NCBI GenBank assembly: GCA_900239685.1
Contig: OENT01000646.1
Location: 25,226-89,225 of the forward strand
Direction of reading: 5' to 3'
From: Rotaria macrura
Taxonomy: Eukaryota > Rotifera > Eurotatoria > Philodinida > Philodinidae
Length of the DNA: 64,000 bases
Of this stretch, positions 49,801 to 62,201 are shown piece by piece. The position numbers and the translations under genes were made by a program. Within the stretch, counting starts at the first letter, position 1, and each line of letters begins with the position of its first letter. The notes beneath the pieces were generated by a model that was not told the DNA's origin, ran no database searches, and saw nothing but the letters and a program-made list of their open reading frames with translations.

Positions 49801-52800
49801 TGAAATATTTTTGAAGAAAATATTCAAGTTATTTCAAAGGATAGCAGTTTGGCGGAAAACTAAAAGATGAATAGAGAAAGGGATTTTTTCAGTGAATATT
49901 TCATAGCACCGTGTCTAACTACTATATCAATCAGCTAAGTTATCATTACTATATAATCACTCCTCATTATTGCTGCAGAGGCATCTACACCGTTAGGTTG
50001 TTGAATGGAAAATGAGTTGCTGCCGCTTGTAACAAATGAAGTATGATGTAGACGGCAGATCAATTTTTCTAAGATTTGTAGAAATAACATCGCTATACCA
50101 TTGGAATCAAACAGTTTATCTGTCGAGAAAGAAAGAGTTTGTGATTGGTGCTTTAAACGTTCATTATTCATTTTATGATATATTTCAAAGCTATTACTTT
50201 AAAATCTGTAGTTAAAACATGGTTACATAATCCAAGAGCAACTGACATTATACAAGAAATTATGGATAATGAAAATGATTTGTTTACTCTGTGTCAAACA
50301 AGTGGCGAAGGTAGTGAAGTGTTAGAAATTTTCTATTTCAACGACGAAAAATTCAATCATTTTCCAAGTACCGTTAGAATCGATGAAATAATTCAAAATA
50401 ATATTTTACGAATAGTAATCGTATTCCATTTGAGGGATACAAAAAAATCAATTGTTTGCAGAAAACAGAAAATATCGAAACATGATAATGAAAAAATTGA
50501 TGATAACATAGCAAATATATTATTGAAACATCAAAACAAACAGGCAATACGGTTTGAAGAAGAATTAGTCGAAACGGTGAAGCATCACAATCAAGAAAAT
50601 AGAATGATTTCTGTAACTTATAAAAAGCTTGTTAACCTGATGGCAGACAAAAAACAACGACATATTCAAATATTTGGCTATTTCAAATTGGTCAATGATG
50701 TAGTGCAACAAATTGATAATATCAAAAATAAATATTGTTTAACAAAATATCAGTTGAATCAAATTACTACAACGCAAGTAAGTCATTATCGTCTCTATTG
50801 ATATAAACTATAATATCGAGCATTTAAAAAAGAATCTAATTGTGTAGAATAGTTTTTAGTTGATATTTATTTACTCAATAGTAGATGACAGAGTATTGTT
50901 TTGTTCTCTGACTGTCGAATGGGACCTTACTTATCAATAAATTTTACTGTATCTTTGAAAAATTCAGTGCAAAGAAAATGAACTATTTAGAGATCAATTT
51001 TGAGAAAATTTCTACATTTTAAACAAGATTGGTATATTACGTTCTTTACATTGTAACAAATTCTATGCAGCTCAATACATTTTTAACAGTAAAGGTCAAC
51101 AGTGATTAATTACATTTTTCACAAGTACTATGATCTACTCTACTCCAAAATAGTGTAGAACTGAGCTAGTATTCGATATACGCGAAGATGCATCTATTCA
51201 TGTCAGCATACCACTGAGGAACTAGCTGCCATTTCTATTGGGAATTCTATATGTCCATAGTCTTACTATTAAGTTTCAACATGTCCCTTAAATATGCGGT
51301 CGAGTAAAATTGACAATCATTTGTTTTCCGAAAGGTATGATTTTCCCGATCGCCGAGCAATATATACAGAATATAATGTCAGACTGAAAGCTCAATAGGA
51401 TAAAAAGAAGGTTATATTATTTGTATATAAACTACTGTTGAAAAGTATCTCTATCGATTTCTATACATTGAACATGATATTATGCAACTGTAGTATAGAG
51501 CTTTCGAAGAAAAATATATACGTTCATAATATTACTAAATCATTCTCGTATTTCACCGTGGTCGAGACGATTATTTTCATACTTGTTCGGTATGCAGTTT
51601 CAAGTCAAGAGATTTTGGAGTTTAATGATAAGAATTAGAATCATCTGCTTTGTATGTAAAAATTGAATTGTTCATTATTGGTAATATGTCATATACAGGC
51701 ATTGAATGATTCAAATTGCTAAATGACACGACAATGTGGATCTGTTCAATATAAAATCGTTGAGATCGTACTGATCGAAAGTGTTCTAAACAACATAAAT
51801 TGTGTTGGAAAGTAATCGAGTATGAAGAGAGATCAGTGATTGCGTAATCCCTCTGATTTTTACGATTCCATATATTTCATCAGTGGCATCAACAGGAGAT
51901 AGTCATAGTTATGCGTTCTTCATAAAATATGGGACTCTAATAGATAAGCACGATAGTACATTGAAATAATTAATAAAGAAAAACGTTTATGAATCTGTGT
52001 GTGTGAGTCTTTTTGTGTATTTAGAGCAACTATCTTATAAATGTTTATCGATCAGAATTGAAAGCTATTGAGAAAGAATTTCGAAACGATCGTGTACATT
52101 TCATTATTCGACAAAGGGCATTTTATGCACCACCTCAGTTAAAAGATGAAATTATATCTCGTATCAATAGTTTATTATCGCAGATAACAACGTGCACATT
52201 CACAACAACGGAATTCTATTATGATATCGGCAATCGAGCAAGTTTACTTTTTAAAACGATTGCTAGAAATAATCGTTGTAATTGTGATTTTAAAATCGAG
52301 ACAACGCTTAAAGAGTCTACAGTACCAAGAGCAATCGAAACTACACCAGCAGCCTATTCTGTTTCAAGATTAATTATTCAACAATCCGATTTATTCTGTT
52401 CATTACCTATGGTACACAGACAAGTGTTATTGGCGAATGGATCATTTGAAGTTCTGATCGGTGATATAGCCGTACAAAAGGTTAGACCAGTGCGATATAA
52501 ATCTATCATTTTCCTCTTCTTCGTGTTAGTACATTTCAAAAAGATTTATAAGCGAATTTGAGAAATAAATCTATAAATATAGGTTTTTGAATATTTTTTA
52601 ATGTGCACACTTTAGGTCGACACAATTGTTATTTCATCTGCATCATATGGATTAAAGGAAAGTGTCATTGAACGAGCCGGTGAAATTGTTAAACAACAAT
52701 CGCCAAAAAGCGACAAGAGTTCAATCCCATTCATTACTGAAACAACGTCTGGTAGATTACCTTGCTCGAGAATTCTATTTGTAAATTGGTCATTGCCAAA

Positions 52801-54598
52801 ACTGACGGCAACCACCAATGAGAATATTATACGAGAATCTCTACGAATATTCATTTCGAAAGTTATTCAATATGTTGTCATTGGAAAAGAGCATTTGAAT
52901 ATAAAAACTCAATCCATTGCATTTTCAGTTCCAGATTCATGCACCGACATAAGTAATATAGCTGAAGAAATAATCTATGAGACACAACGTCAAATGCAAT
53001 GTACAAAATCGACATCCTTAAAAATCTTATTCATTCTATCACCTGATAAAAAAAAGTTATATCAAGAATTTTTAGCCGTATTTTCAAGGATACAATCAAA
53101 TTGCAATGGTTTTGGGGTTCTCTTCTATCCGATGTCAAGTAAGATTACTTTAAGCTATTCTTTGACGTTCAGTTCGACATTCTTATTTAAATTATAGTAT
53201 TATTAGACAAATGTTTACAGCTCTAATCTTTTTATACTAAGATCTTCGATCATCGTGCAAATTCCCCTTTTGGCATCTCCATCATTATATTGTTGAAAAT
53301 TGTTCTTTTAGTAGAAAACTGAAGAAGAAACCTTTTGAGGATCTGTGATAAAAATGCATATGTAGTAATTTTTCCTAATTATGAAATAGAGAAATTTCTA
53401 CAGAGACGCATGATATTCAAAATAGACTTGGATCTATTTTAACGAGTCACTAGTTATGCGTAAAAAGGGTTTTCCGTGAATACGAGAACACTTCAATAAA
53501 AATACATAACAAGTAAAATATCTAGAATGTTGCTATGAATTTTGATCGTTTTTTAAATGGATCTTGTAGAAGAAATTCTAGTGCTCCAATGAATTATTTA
53601 TGAAATATTTCAAGTTAAGACCGAAATTAATTAGATGACTACTTTGAAGAATTATGTGAAAATTTAAATATGAAAGAAATCGAAAGAGAATCATGACTTG
53701 TTCATGCCACAAAGAATTAGTTGCTTCTCTCGTTTTAGCTATGACAATTACATTGACATCTTCAAGCAAAGAATATTTAACAAAATGTCAAGAAAAAATG
53801 AATAATTATTTGAGTCGATGCATGACTGAAGTAGAATTAGACGGGTTTACGAATTGGAATCAGCATCAAATCAATGCCTATTATAAGTATTGTAATGATA
53901 TTTGTGTTTTGCCACAAATTAGCAACGATAAACGAATAGTCCTAAAAGGTTCAATCACTGCTGTACACGAAGCAAAACAAAAATTTCAACTAACAGTTGC
54001 ATTAATTGAAGAGAAAATACATTTACAACAATCTTTACATGAAACACAAGTATCCATGTCTTCTATTCAATGTCTAACACCGGATCTTGGAACAGCAGCT
54101 GAACGTTCCACATCTTATAATATTATGTTAAGTTATTGCCGAGAAGATTCCATTGCATCTCATCGTTTAGCAAATCGTCTTATGGATGAAGGTTTTTCTT
54201 TATGGCTTAGTTCCGATGAAGTAAACGATCATACTAACTCATTATCTCAAATACAGAAGTCAGATTGTATTATTCTTTGTATCAGTGAAAATTATTTTGA
54301 CAATGAACTTTGTAAAAAAGAAGCTAATTATGCTAGCCAAATTAACAAACAAATAATACCTGTTAAAATTCAAAACTGCATACCAGTTGATTGGCTGCGA
54401 GATCTGCTTGTAAACAATTTGTATTTTCAAATGTTCGGATCCGAAAAGCAGTTTGATCTAGTGTTTGACAAATTACTCTTAGAAACAGTGAGTATCATGC
54501 ATTTTAATACTGACAAAACTTTGAAAAAAAGAATGAACATGAGGTTCACCAAGTGGAATATTCTCAAGCTACAATATAGCATATTACTTGTTAAATAG
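46804..54598 (+). CDS. gene B': SAM / KH-like / macro / KH-like / TIR protein
   Basis: Eight exons join in frame to 1017 codons: 46804-46882, 46942-47125, 47183-47204, 48215-48554, 50191-50777, 52025-52480, 52616-53138, 53739-54598. Domains in order: SAM at about 4-68 (WSVDRIGEWLRVIGF, NIDGSALTKLTDWDI); KH-like segments over about 95-530; macro at about 543-725, opening with SFEVLIGDIAVQK|VDTIVIS and continuing RILFVNW and KTQSIAFSV; a KH-like segment at about 735-835 (VLKGSITAVHEAKQKF); TIR at about 855-975 (YNIMLSYCRED, IILCISENYFDNELCKKE, IIPVKI). Glu925 (CKKE) occupies the catalytic position of TIR NADases. The SAM, macro and KH order is like that of PARP14-type antiviral proteins, with TIR replacing the PARP domain. 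A possible donor (ACA|GTGAGT at 54488) could give another C-terminus. The ATG follows a TTTCGTAG acceptor, so a 5' exon is possible. Confidence 0.82.
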
Positions 54599-56123
54599 AA
54601 ATGAACAAAACTGAAAAGTCTAAATTGATTCAATATGGCTAAGCTTTTCTTTTCGAAAACTTATCATAGCTCAGCATTAGATTTTTTCTGAAAATTTTAC
54701 GTTTATATAAATCTGTAAACATGCTCATGAATACAAAGTCAGTCATTTTGTTGTTTCATGATTTTTACTAGCCGTTGATCGAATGATATGTTTATACTTA
54801 TAATAAAAAATTTCTATGAAATCCCATTTCATCTTTTATATAAGAAACATACGTGCTAAGGTAATTCTCGATCAATCAATAAAGAAAGCAAAGTCAATTG
54901 TTCACATTCTTCTACATGGAATTTAACATCATTATAGTGTATTGTGAGCTCACTAAACATGTATCGTAACTGTGTGGTATAATCATATCTGTAATACTGA
55001 ATGAACTAATATCTTTGCCATGAAATTTTTCTTATATGTACACTGTCATTTAGTAGTCCATATTAAGAAACTTTGAAGGAGAAGAAGTCGCAAGTATTAT
55101 GTAATTTAACAACGACTGGATAAGAAGCGAGAATATAAAGCAGTAAAGATAATATCAACGATGAAAAAAGATGTATCAATGACAATATAAGAAAATACTT
55201 AAATTATGAATCATATTAAATGCTCCGATTGGCAGCTATTCACACAGTAATAGTCTATCATCATAAAATACATGCACTGATACCTGTCAGAAATCTTTAA
55301 ATTTAAGTCTTAACAACCATTAAAAATACTGATGGATTCATGATTTTTTTAATCTGTAGCTTTTAGATGTCTTTTACCACTAATATCATGATAAATGGAA
55401 CAAATATTGACCAATGAGAATATTAGAAAATTCTATAGACGTAATCAGTAGAGACTCTTAATAACTGTTATTCAATTGTTTGACACTCTAATGAAATATA
55501 TGTCGACTTGAAAATACTTGAGCTGCATCCTTTTTATTTTTTCTGTACTATTTTTTCAACAGAAGTCTCACGTCATTTTTTTCAGTCGAAATACAATGAT
55601 AGTTTTGCAATTTTACATAGCATAGTTTCAAATCACTTTTTAATACATGTAAAATGACTTAGCAAAGTAGTGAGTATTACAAGTCTACAGAGAAAATTGT
55701 CTGTCGTGACAGATCAAAATTAGATCTTATCATATTTTGCTAATGCTAAAGGTATGTCGTGATGCATAACATACCTAGTATTCAGGCAGTGTCAAGGCGT
55801 TACAACAAGTAGACGGAATTAGGTTAATATACAGGTTTATGGTAATGTCAGCACACTCTTCATCATCTGTGTAGATGCCAATAGGTATCATTTACTCACT
55901 TTGTGATTTCCAACTATTAGACACTACTTTGTAAGCGATTTCCAGCGCTTTTCAGGTTGTACACTTTCTTTAACGAGGTATTTCTATCTATCTAAGATAA
56001 GAAAGAAATTTTTTGCATCAAAATATAATTTATAATAGTATCTTCTGATCCTTATTTTTGAGAGATACTGTTTAGTTTGCTAAGTATATTACCAACATTT
56101 CTATTGTATCGACTGTCTTTAAG
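54599..56123. other. spacer between B' and A' (right arm)
   Basis: Counterpart of 33161-34734. It should hold the start exon of A', which I cannot identify. No other feature is recognised. Confidence 0.4.
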
Positions 56124-57287
56124 TTACAATATACAAGTCCCGGTGACGTTATCCGAAGACAACATATATCTACTGGAATAATTATATCGGCACAAAACGA
56201 AGAGGCAATACGTCATCAAAGCACTACAAAATCCTATGCTCCACTAAAACTTGACCAACGAAAATTAATATATCGAATGAACATAGAAAATTCTATCACG
56301 TCTGGAAAAGGAGAATTGGCTGATGACGAGAAGAAAATTGTTATGGAGCAAATAGAAGATATTATAAAAGAAATAGAAGATGGCTGCGAAAACGATGGGA
56401 TAAATAATCAATATGAACACTATTCTCCAAGTAGATGTGAGTTTGAAAAAAGAACTTTGTCTCACGCTTCCTAATTTGTACTATATTCAGACAATCCAGA
56501 ATATGAAAGAAGGAAACATGAAATCAAACAACAGAGATACTTAGACAATGGTATATTATCATATAGGCATTGGTTAAAGCAAGCTCCAACTCTAAGAACG
56601 AAACAAAATGTTATACCATTTACATTTTCTGGAGATATTAACGATGCACCATTTCCGATGTTGAATGAAATTTTACAAAATCCGACTTTATGCCTTCGAT
56701 CCTATACCAAACAATCTTCAGCATTGACAATTTGCTCGTTTACAAAACATTTATGGAGTTTTGGGTGTGGTGGACCTTCATACCGATCATATCAGTGTGA
56801 TTATGGAGGATCGACTTATTATTCCACATGTTGTTTCAACGGTACGTGTGATCGTATCATACGATATATGGATTGGGGAGTACTGACAGACGAAGAAGTC
56901 AAACAGCGACAGCGAATGGTCGATTCAACCAATATGATCAAAAGACGAAAAGAAATTGAAAAATATTTTATGAAAAACTATAAATACGTTACAGAAGAAA
57001 ATTTAAAACCATATTTAGGACTTGTACAGCGAATGAAAGACAATGCAAATGAACTAGCTAGACTATGTGAAATGAATTCAAATTCATTGCAAGAGCAATC
57101 AAAAACCAAGGTTCAAACGTCTTTAAACGCTATATTCTCTTTATATAGTGAGTCCCAACCACAAGAAACATCAGTAACAACACCAAAAAATTTAATTCCA
57201 TCAAAATTTTCGCAAGAATCCAATTGCAAAAGAAACAAATATTCCAACTTACATAATAGAGCATTGGTCATCAACATTATTCTTTGA
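56124..57287 (+). CDS. gene A': unrecognised protein, right-arm copy with Cys-rich patch
   Basis: Exons 56124-56436 (after the TCTTTAAG acceptor, donor T|GTGAGT) and 56491-57287 (after TATTCAG, stop TGA) give 370 codons; the upstream start exon is missing. Homologous to gene A on the opposite strand: TSPGDVIRR matches TKPGLVGR at the same distance from the splice, both have a charged helix next, and NVIPFTFSGDINDAPFPM matches the A block. After that block, A' has a Cys/Tyr-rich patch (CGGPSYRSYQCDYGGSTYY, then STCCFNGTCDR) that is much richer in cysteine than A. It could be a metal or redox site. A charged helical segment and a Ser/Asn-rich tail follow. The function is unknown; the co-duplication with B' suggests a shared pathway. 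Confidence 0.7.
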
Positions 57288-57629
57288 ATGTATCACATTC
57301 ATAGTGACACTCATCAAAATGAAAGAAAATGTCATCATGCATCAATTTATTGAAAACCTATTCTACTAAAGACTTAATATATCATTACAGATTCTTCTAA
57401 GAAAACAGTTTGATCATAGTAGCTTTTGAGTGGGTGTGAATCTCGCTATACGAGCTGTAGTGGGGGCATCTGAAAGAATTTCATTCACCCACATCTAGAC
57501 TGACATTCACACGTTTGAATAGGTTTTTATTAACTGTGAAAAAACAACATAAAATCAAAATTATACGATTCAATCACTTGCGCAAGAATATGATGATCAG
57601 TTTTAATTGGAGTGAACTACCAAAAACCA

Positions 57630-60451
57630 TTAACTTTGAGTGACGTTAAACTTTTGTACTCGATGAGTTCCATAATCACATACGTACAGATTACCTTGTC
57701 GATCAAATGACAGACCAGTGGGTAGATAGAGCTGCTTGGATTGCTTTTTTTGACCGTATCCACCAATGATAAGACTTCCCTGTGTTGCTCCTTGATGCCA
57801 ACGCATTATTCGATTGTTGTTATAGTCAGCCACATACACAGTACCCAGCTGATCCACGATAACCCCTCCGTAAGGATCTGCCAGTTGATTAAGACCACTT
57901 CCTCGACCTTGACCACCGACCACAATGATACCTTCTATTGCATTCTCCATCCACTTGATCACACGGTGGTTGTCTGTGTCCGATACGTAGACTGAATGGT
58001 CCTTATCAACGAATACGTATCTGGGATTGCTTAACTGATTGAGATGATTTCCTTGTCCATTTCCACCTGCCACCACTGTTCCTTGATTTTCTCCCATTCG
58101 ATATCGCCTGACTTCATGTTTCATATGGTCAACAACATAGATAGATCCTTCGTTATCTATCGTCAAGCCCCAACACCAAATATTTGAGATTATTGTTTCT
58201 CCCCTTGTAGCATTTTCCCGAGACCATCGAACTATTCGTTTGTTACAATGATCACAAATGATCAGGCAATTTCTTTCTTTATCAACAATTACATCTGTCG
58301 GATAATTCAACTGATTCGCACAATTTCCAGCTCCATTTCCACCGGCTACAATTCGACCAATTGTTTCATCACATTTCCATTCCATAACTCGGTGATTTGA
58401 GCTGTCAGCAATTAAGACAGTTTTGTCATCGTCAACAATCAAACCCCATGGATAATTGAGCTGATCCATTGTACTGCCTTCTCGACTTCCTCCAGCCACA
58501 GTGATACTGTTTCGATCCCATTTGGCATCACTACTCAAATTTGCAGTACGGGGGCATAGTTCTACAAGAAAAAGCATGACCAGCGAGTGAAATTTTATTA
58601 TTGTACCTTGATAAATACTAATCTTCGAGACAGAGATTCTAATACAAAGAAATATTATTGTAAATTCCAAAATCAAACAATTAATCAGAAGTAGTTTTGC
58701 TGTGGATACATTTTGAATAGAAAAGAATCTTTAGTATGCTATCAAAGATCTATTAAGATTCGAATTTAACACTTCAAAATCTGTTCTTATATTCAGCTAT
58801 CGCTCACTAAAGGAATCTGTTCAGTTTTCGAATCAGCAAGAGTATCAAAATAGCAATTTTTACCATTGCAAATAAACATTAAAGATCACGCAGTTCTTTT
58901 CTTTTACAAATCTACAGCTATCGAAAGGCATGGGTTGTTTTTTTATCGACATACGCACATATCTGCTTTGTTCAAGAGTATTGGAAAGTGTGAATTGAGG
59001 AACGTCAAACAATTTCTAGCTCAAATTTTGAAAATTAGCTTTGGATCCCACTCAAAGATCTTACTAGAAACTGGATGATGAAATTATCTGAAAATTTCGA
59101 TTCCATTAATGTTTCAAATAATGAAATTCTGAGAGTGAGAGCATTTGAAAAAAAAGAAGACTACCGAATTGTGTCGAAAGCTGGTGCCTGTAACTTCTCT
59201 ATTTTTTGAATAGTTTCAAATTATTCAAACTTTTAGTGAACAGATTTTCAAAACATTTACTTATTGAATAAAGCTCATTTCAAGCTGAAGATTGCGATAA
59301 GGTATGTTTTGAAAAATTTTCAATTACGGAGTTGATTCGATGAGGCTGCTTTTCAACTGAAAAGGTTATTAGTACAGTTCAATCGAGCTGAAATATGAAA
59401 CTCATACATGCTCCCATACCTTTTTAAACTAATAGAAGATATGTAAACTGAATAACTTCCATACACTATCCTGCATTTCTAGCAAATGATTTTTGTTTAC
59501 GTTCACTCTTATTCTCATCGTCAATATTCGATTGAAATTCTTATTTTTTCAATTTATATAAAATTATCATTTTTACTATCAGCGAATCAAATACCTAACA
59601 AGTTTTCTTTAAATATAGATCATACCTGTAGCAGACTATAATGCATTATTATATTATGTAATTAACAAGTATAGAGTGATATTCATAGTTACGAAAACAT
59701 TTCTACTGGATCAATTTTAAAAAAACGTGAATAGCCTGGAAACATTATGCAAAACGACGTCTTCATGCTGATAAAACTTCAGAACAATTTAACGTCTTTC
59801 AAAATTAATATGTATCGTGCATTTCACATTTTCATCAAAAGAAAAAGAGCCATGCGATTCGCAGAGGTCATGAGTATGTGTATATTCCTTTCATACCCAT
59901 GCCCACACCCTATTTAGATTTCAAAACAAAAACTAACCGTTAGACACAAGATGAATTTTATCGATGAAGGAAGTTGACTTTAGTTTGATTTTGAAAGTGG
60001 GCAGATTATTGAGAATGCCTTTCAATCGTTTGAGTTCATTATTGAAGAAGTAAATGTCTGTGTCAACGAAATCATTCTCTTTATCACATTGAATTAGTTT
60101 TTCAGTCACTTTTTTCAATTGCAAATCCAGATTAGACATGTAATTGGTAGTGCGAAGCGAAAAGTTGTATCGAGTCTCATTGGCCAATAGACGAATCTTG
60201 TCAATCATTTGTTGTTCCCATTCGTCAATACGCTTCATTAATTCGCGCTTTTGCGGCTCGAATTTTTGTAAGTCTATTTCCTGCTTGAACTCATTATATT
60301 GATCTGCAATTTTCCATAATTGTTCCTTCAATTCATTGTGGTGGTCCTTCACGTGATCGAAACAAAAGTCTTTTGAACATCCTGCACATTTCATCGTGCC
60401 CTTTGGTTTCTCACAAATAACGCAAACGACTTTGGGAATTTTGGTCGCCAT
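57630..60451 (-). CDS. B-box / coiled-coil / NHL-repeat protein (TRIM-NHL-like, no RING)
   Basis: Two exons, 59938-60451 and 57630-58561, share phase 1 (donor G|GTTAGT, acceptor CTTGTAG) and give 481 residues. Residues 10-37 form a small B-box-like zinc site (CVICEKPKGTMKCAGCSKDF, then CFDHVKDH), with Cys10, Cys13, Cys22, Cys25, Cys30, His33 and His37. About residues 40-160 are helical and charged, coiled-coil-like. From about 190 on, six NHL propeller units are visible through the recurring VAGGNGxGN and NQLxxPxxxxVDxxxxxYVxD pattern. The set matches TRIM-NHL proteins without the RING, so ubiquitin ligase activity is not expected. Such proteins are abundant in bdelloids. The intron between the domains is 1376 bp and empty. 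The ATG at 60451 is chosen because it directly precedes the zinc site. Confidence 0.85.
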
Positions 60452-60877
60452 ATGAAGATAATCTGAAAAATAGGGAAGAAGATTGACAACATGTGACATC
60501 ATCGCAATGCACGAGCTCGTTCTGTAAAATGTCAACGACATGACTTAACAACATCATAAAAGAGCATCGTTGCATTTTTATGTTTCATTGTTAGAAAATT
60601 CATAGCCCGCCACAGTCGAAGTTTCAAAACAGTGCATCTAGAAAGATCTGTCTCAGTCAATCTGAATAATCAGCCATAGTTAATTTACTGGCAAAAGATG
60701 CTAGTGTGGGTGTCTGTATGGTTTTCGATCTCGGAAGTGACCACAAACACAACTACATCCTTGAATAGACACAAAAACGCATGTTACTTCGATCATGATA
60801 TTTATCTAACTGTATCATAAAACTTTTATTGAAACAAAGAAAGCATGTATGGTTTCGGTTTTAAAAAGAGATGCGCA
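60452..60877. other. region 5' of the B-box/NHL gene
   Basis: Probable promoter and leader; no specific site recognised. Confidence 0.4.
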
Positions 60878-61386
60878 TATTCGTACAACAAATATTGAAT
60901 ATATTTGGGGTTTGCCACCAAACCTTTCAGATTTGGAATTGGGTTTGAATTTGATTTCAGGATTTGGATATGGTTTCAAACTAGTGTCTAGATGTGGATT
61001 TCGTTTAGATTCTAGTCTCAGGATTGCCTCTATTTGTTGGTTTAATTTAGACTTCAGTTTTGGGACTTGGACTTGGATTTCGGATTTGGTTCCAATTTAA
61101 CACGACTTCAGTTTTATAGTCTTGTTACATTGAGACCAAATCGCAAGACCATATCCAAATCCAGATCCCACGCAAATCCCAAGCTCATATTTACCTAAAA
61201 TCTAAACTATTTCACATGAATTTATAAAATTGAGATTCTTTTCATGCTTCTGAGATTTTATGTTCAAAAGCCTCATCATATTTGAGTAATTTAAACAAAA
61301 CTCAAACTTAAATCTAAATCCGCGTCGAAAACAAATCCAAATATTTTTGTACCAAACCCCAATACTTTGGATTTGCTGCACCCCTA
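60878..61386. mobile_element. aged hAT-like element, ATTTGGATTTG motif
   Basis: The right end, GGATTTGCTGCACCCCTA, is of the AGGGGTGCAGC hAT type. The left end, TATTCGTACAACAAAT, aligns to its complement imperfectly, and ATTTGGGGTTTGCCAC (60901) matches the complement of GTACCAAACCCCAATA (61350). Flanks GATGCGCA and TATGTACA agree at 5 of 8 positions, so the target duplication is doubtful. The interior is iterated GGATTTGG, then its complement CCAAATCC in the right half. Confidence 0.55.
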
Positions 61387-62201
61387 TATGTACACTTGCT
61401 AAGAGATGTTTAGAATAAAATTAAATACTATAGCAAAAAATCTTATGAATCTTTTATGCGAATGTTTCTTATGCTCTGTCATCGAAAACGTGTGTAACTT
61501 CGATGATTCGAGATATTAAATAAAATAAGAAAAAACATGAATGAATTGTTGCAAGATTGGATCAATTTGATCGTTAATGCAATAAAGTATGGCAATAGGC
61601 ATGAAGACAGAAGAAAATCATCATGTTCGTGTCCGTATACGTCATCAACAAGTCAAAATCTATAACCACACCCTCACATTCAAAAAACGATTTCACAGTT
61701 TCGAAAGTGTGAACTTTTTTCTGAGTTAATAATATAAACAGTAGATTCATGTCTTTTTAGAAAAATAATTGTGTCGTTTCAAAAACTATCACTTTCTAAT
61801 TTCTTTTTGTCAAAGCTTTTGTATTGTTTTGTCGAAGTTATTATCTCATTACGTAAAAAGAGCAATCAAGACTTTTTTACGTGGGATAGACTTCTCAACT
61901 TATCTTATAGGGGTTTCGTTAGAGACTACACTAAGTGCGGAACCGGTGTTTCAACAGAAATAATAGTATGGTTGTAAGTGTGGATGTTCGTATTTTAGTT
62001 TATTCACTTCATATCCGAAACACACCCACTCTGCATATAGAAATCTTTTGTCTTTTATGTGATCATCTGTGGTCTGTGTGATTAAAATTTGTATCAGCAT
62101 AATTGTTTCATGTCGATAATGAAATCGTATAAATTTGTGAGTCCCTGGTTATATGTTATATTTTTTTCGTTAAAAAGTGATTTGAAAACCAAGTAGTCCT
62201 T
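61387..62201. other. intergenic, nothing recognised
   Basis: No coding-quality ORF and no repeat recognised. Confidence 0.4.
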
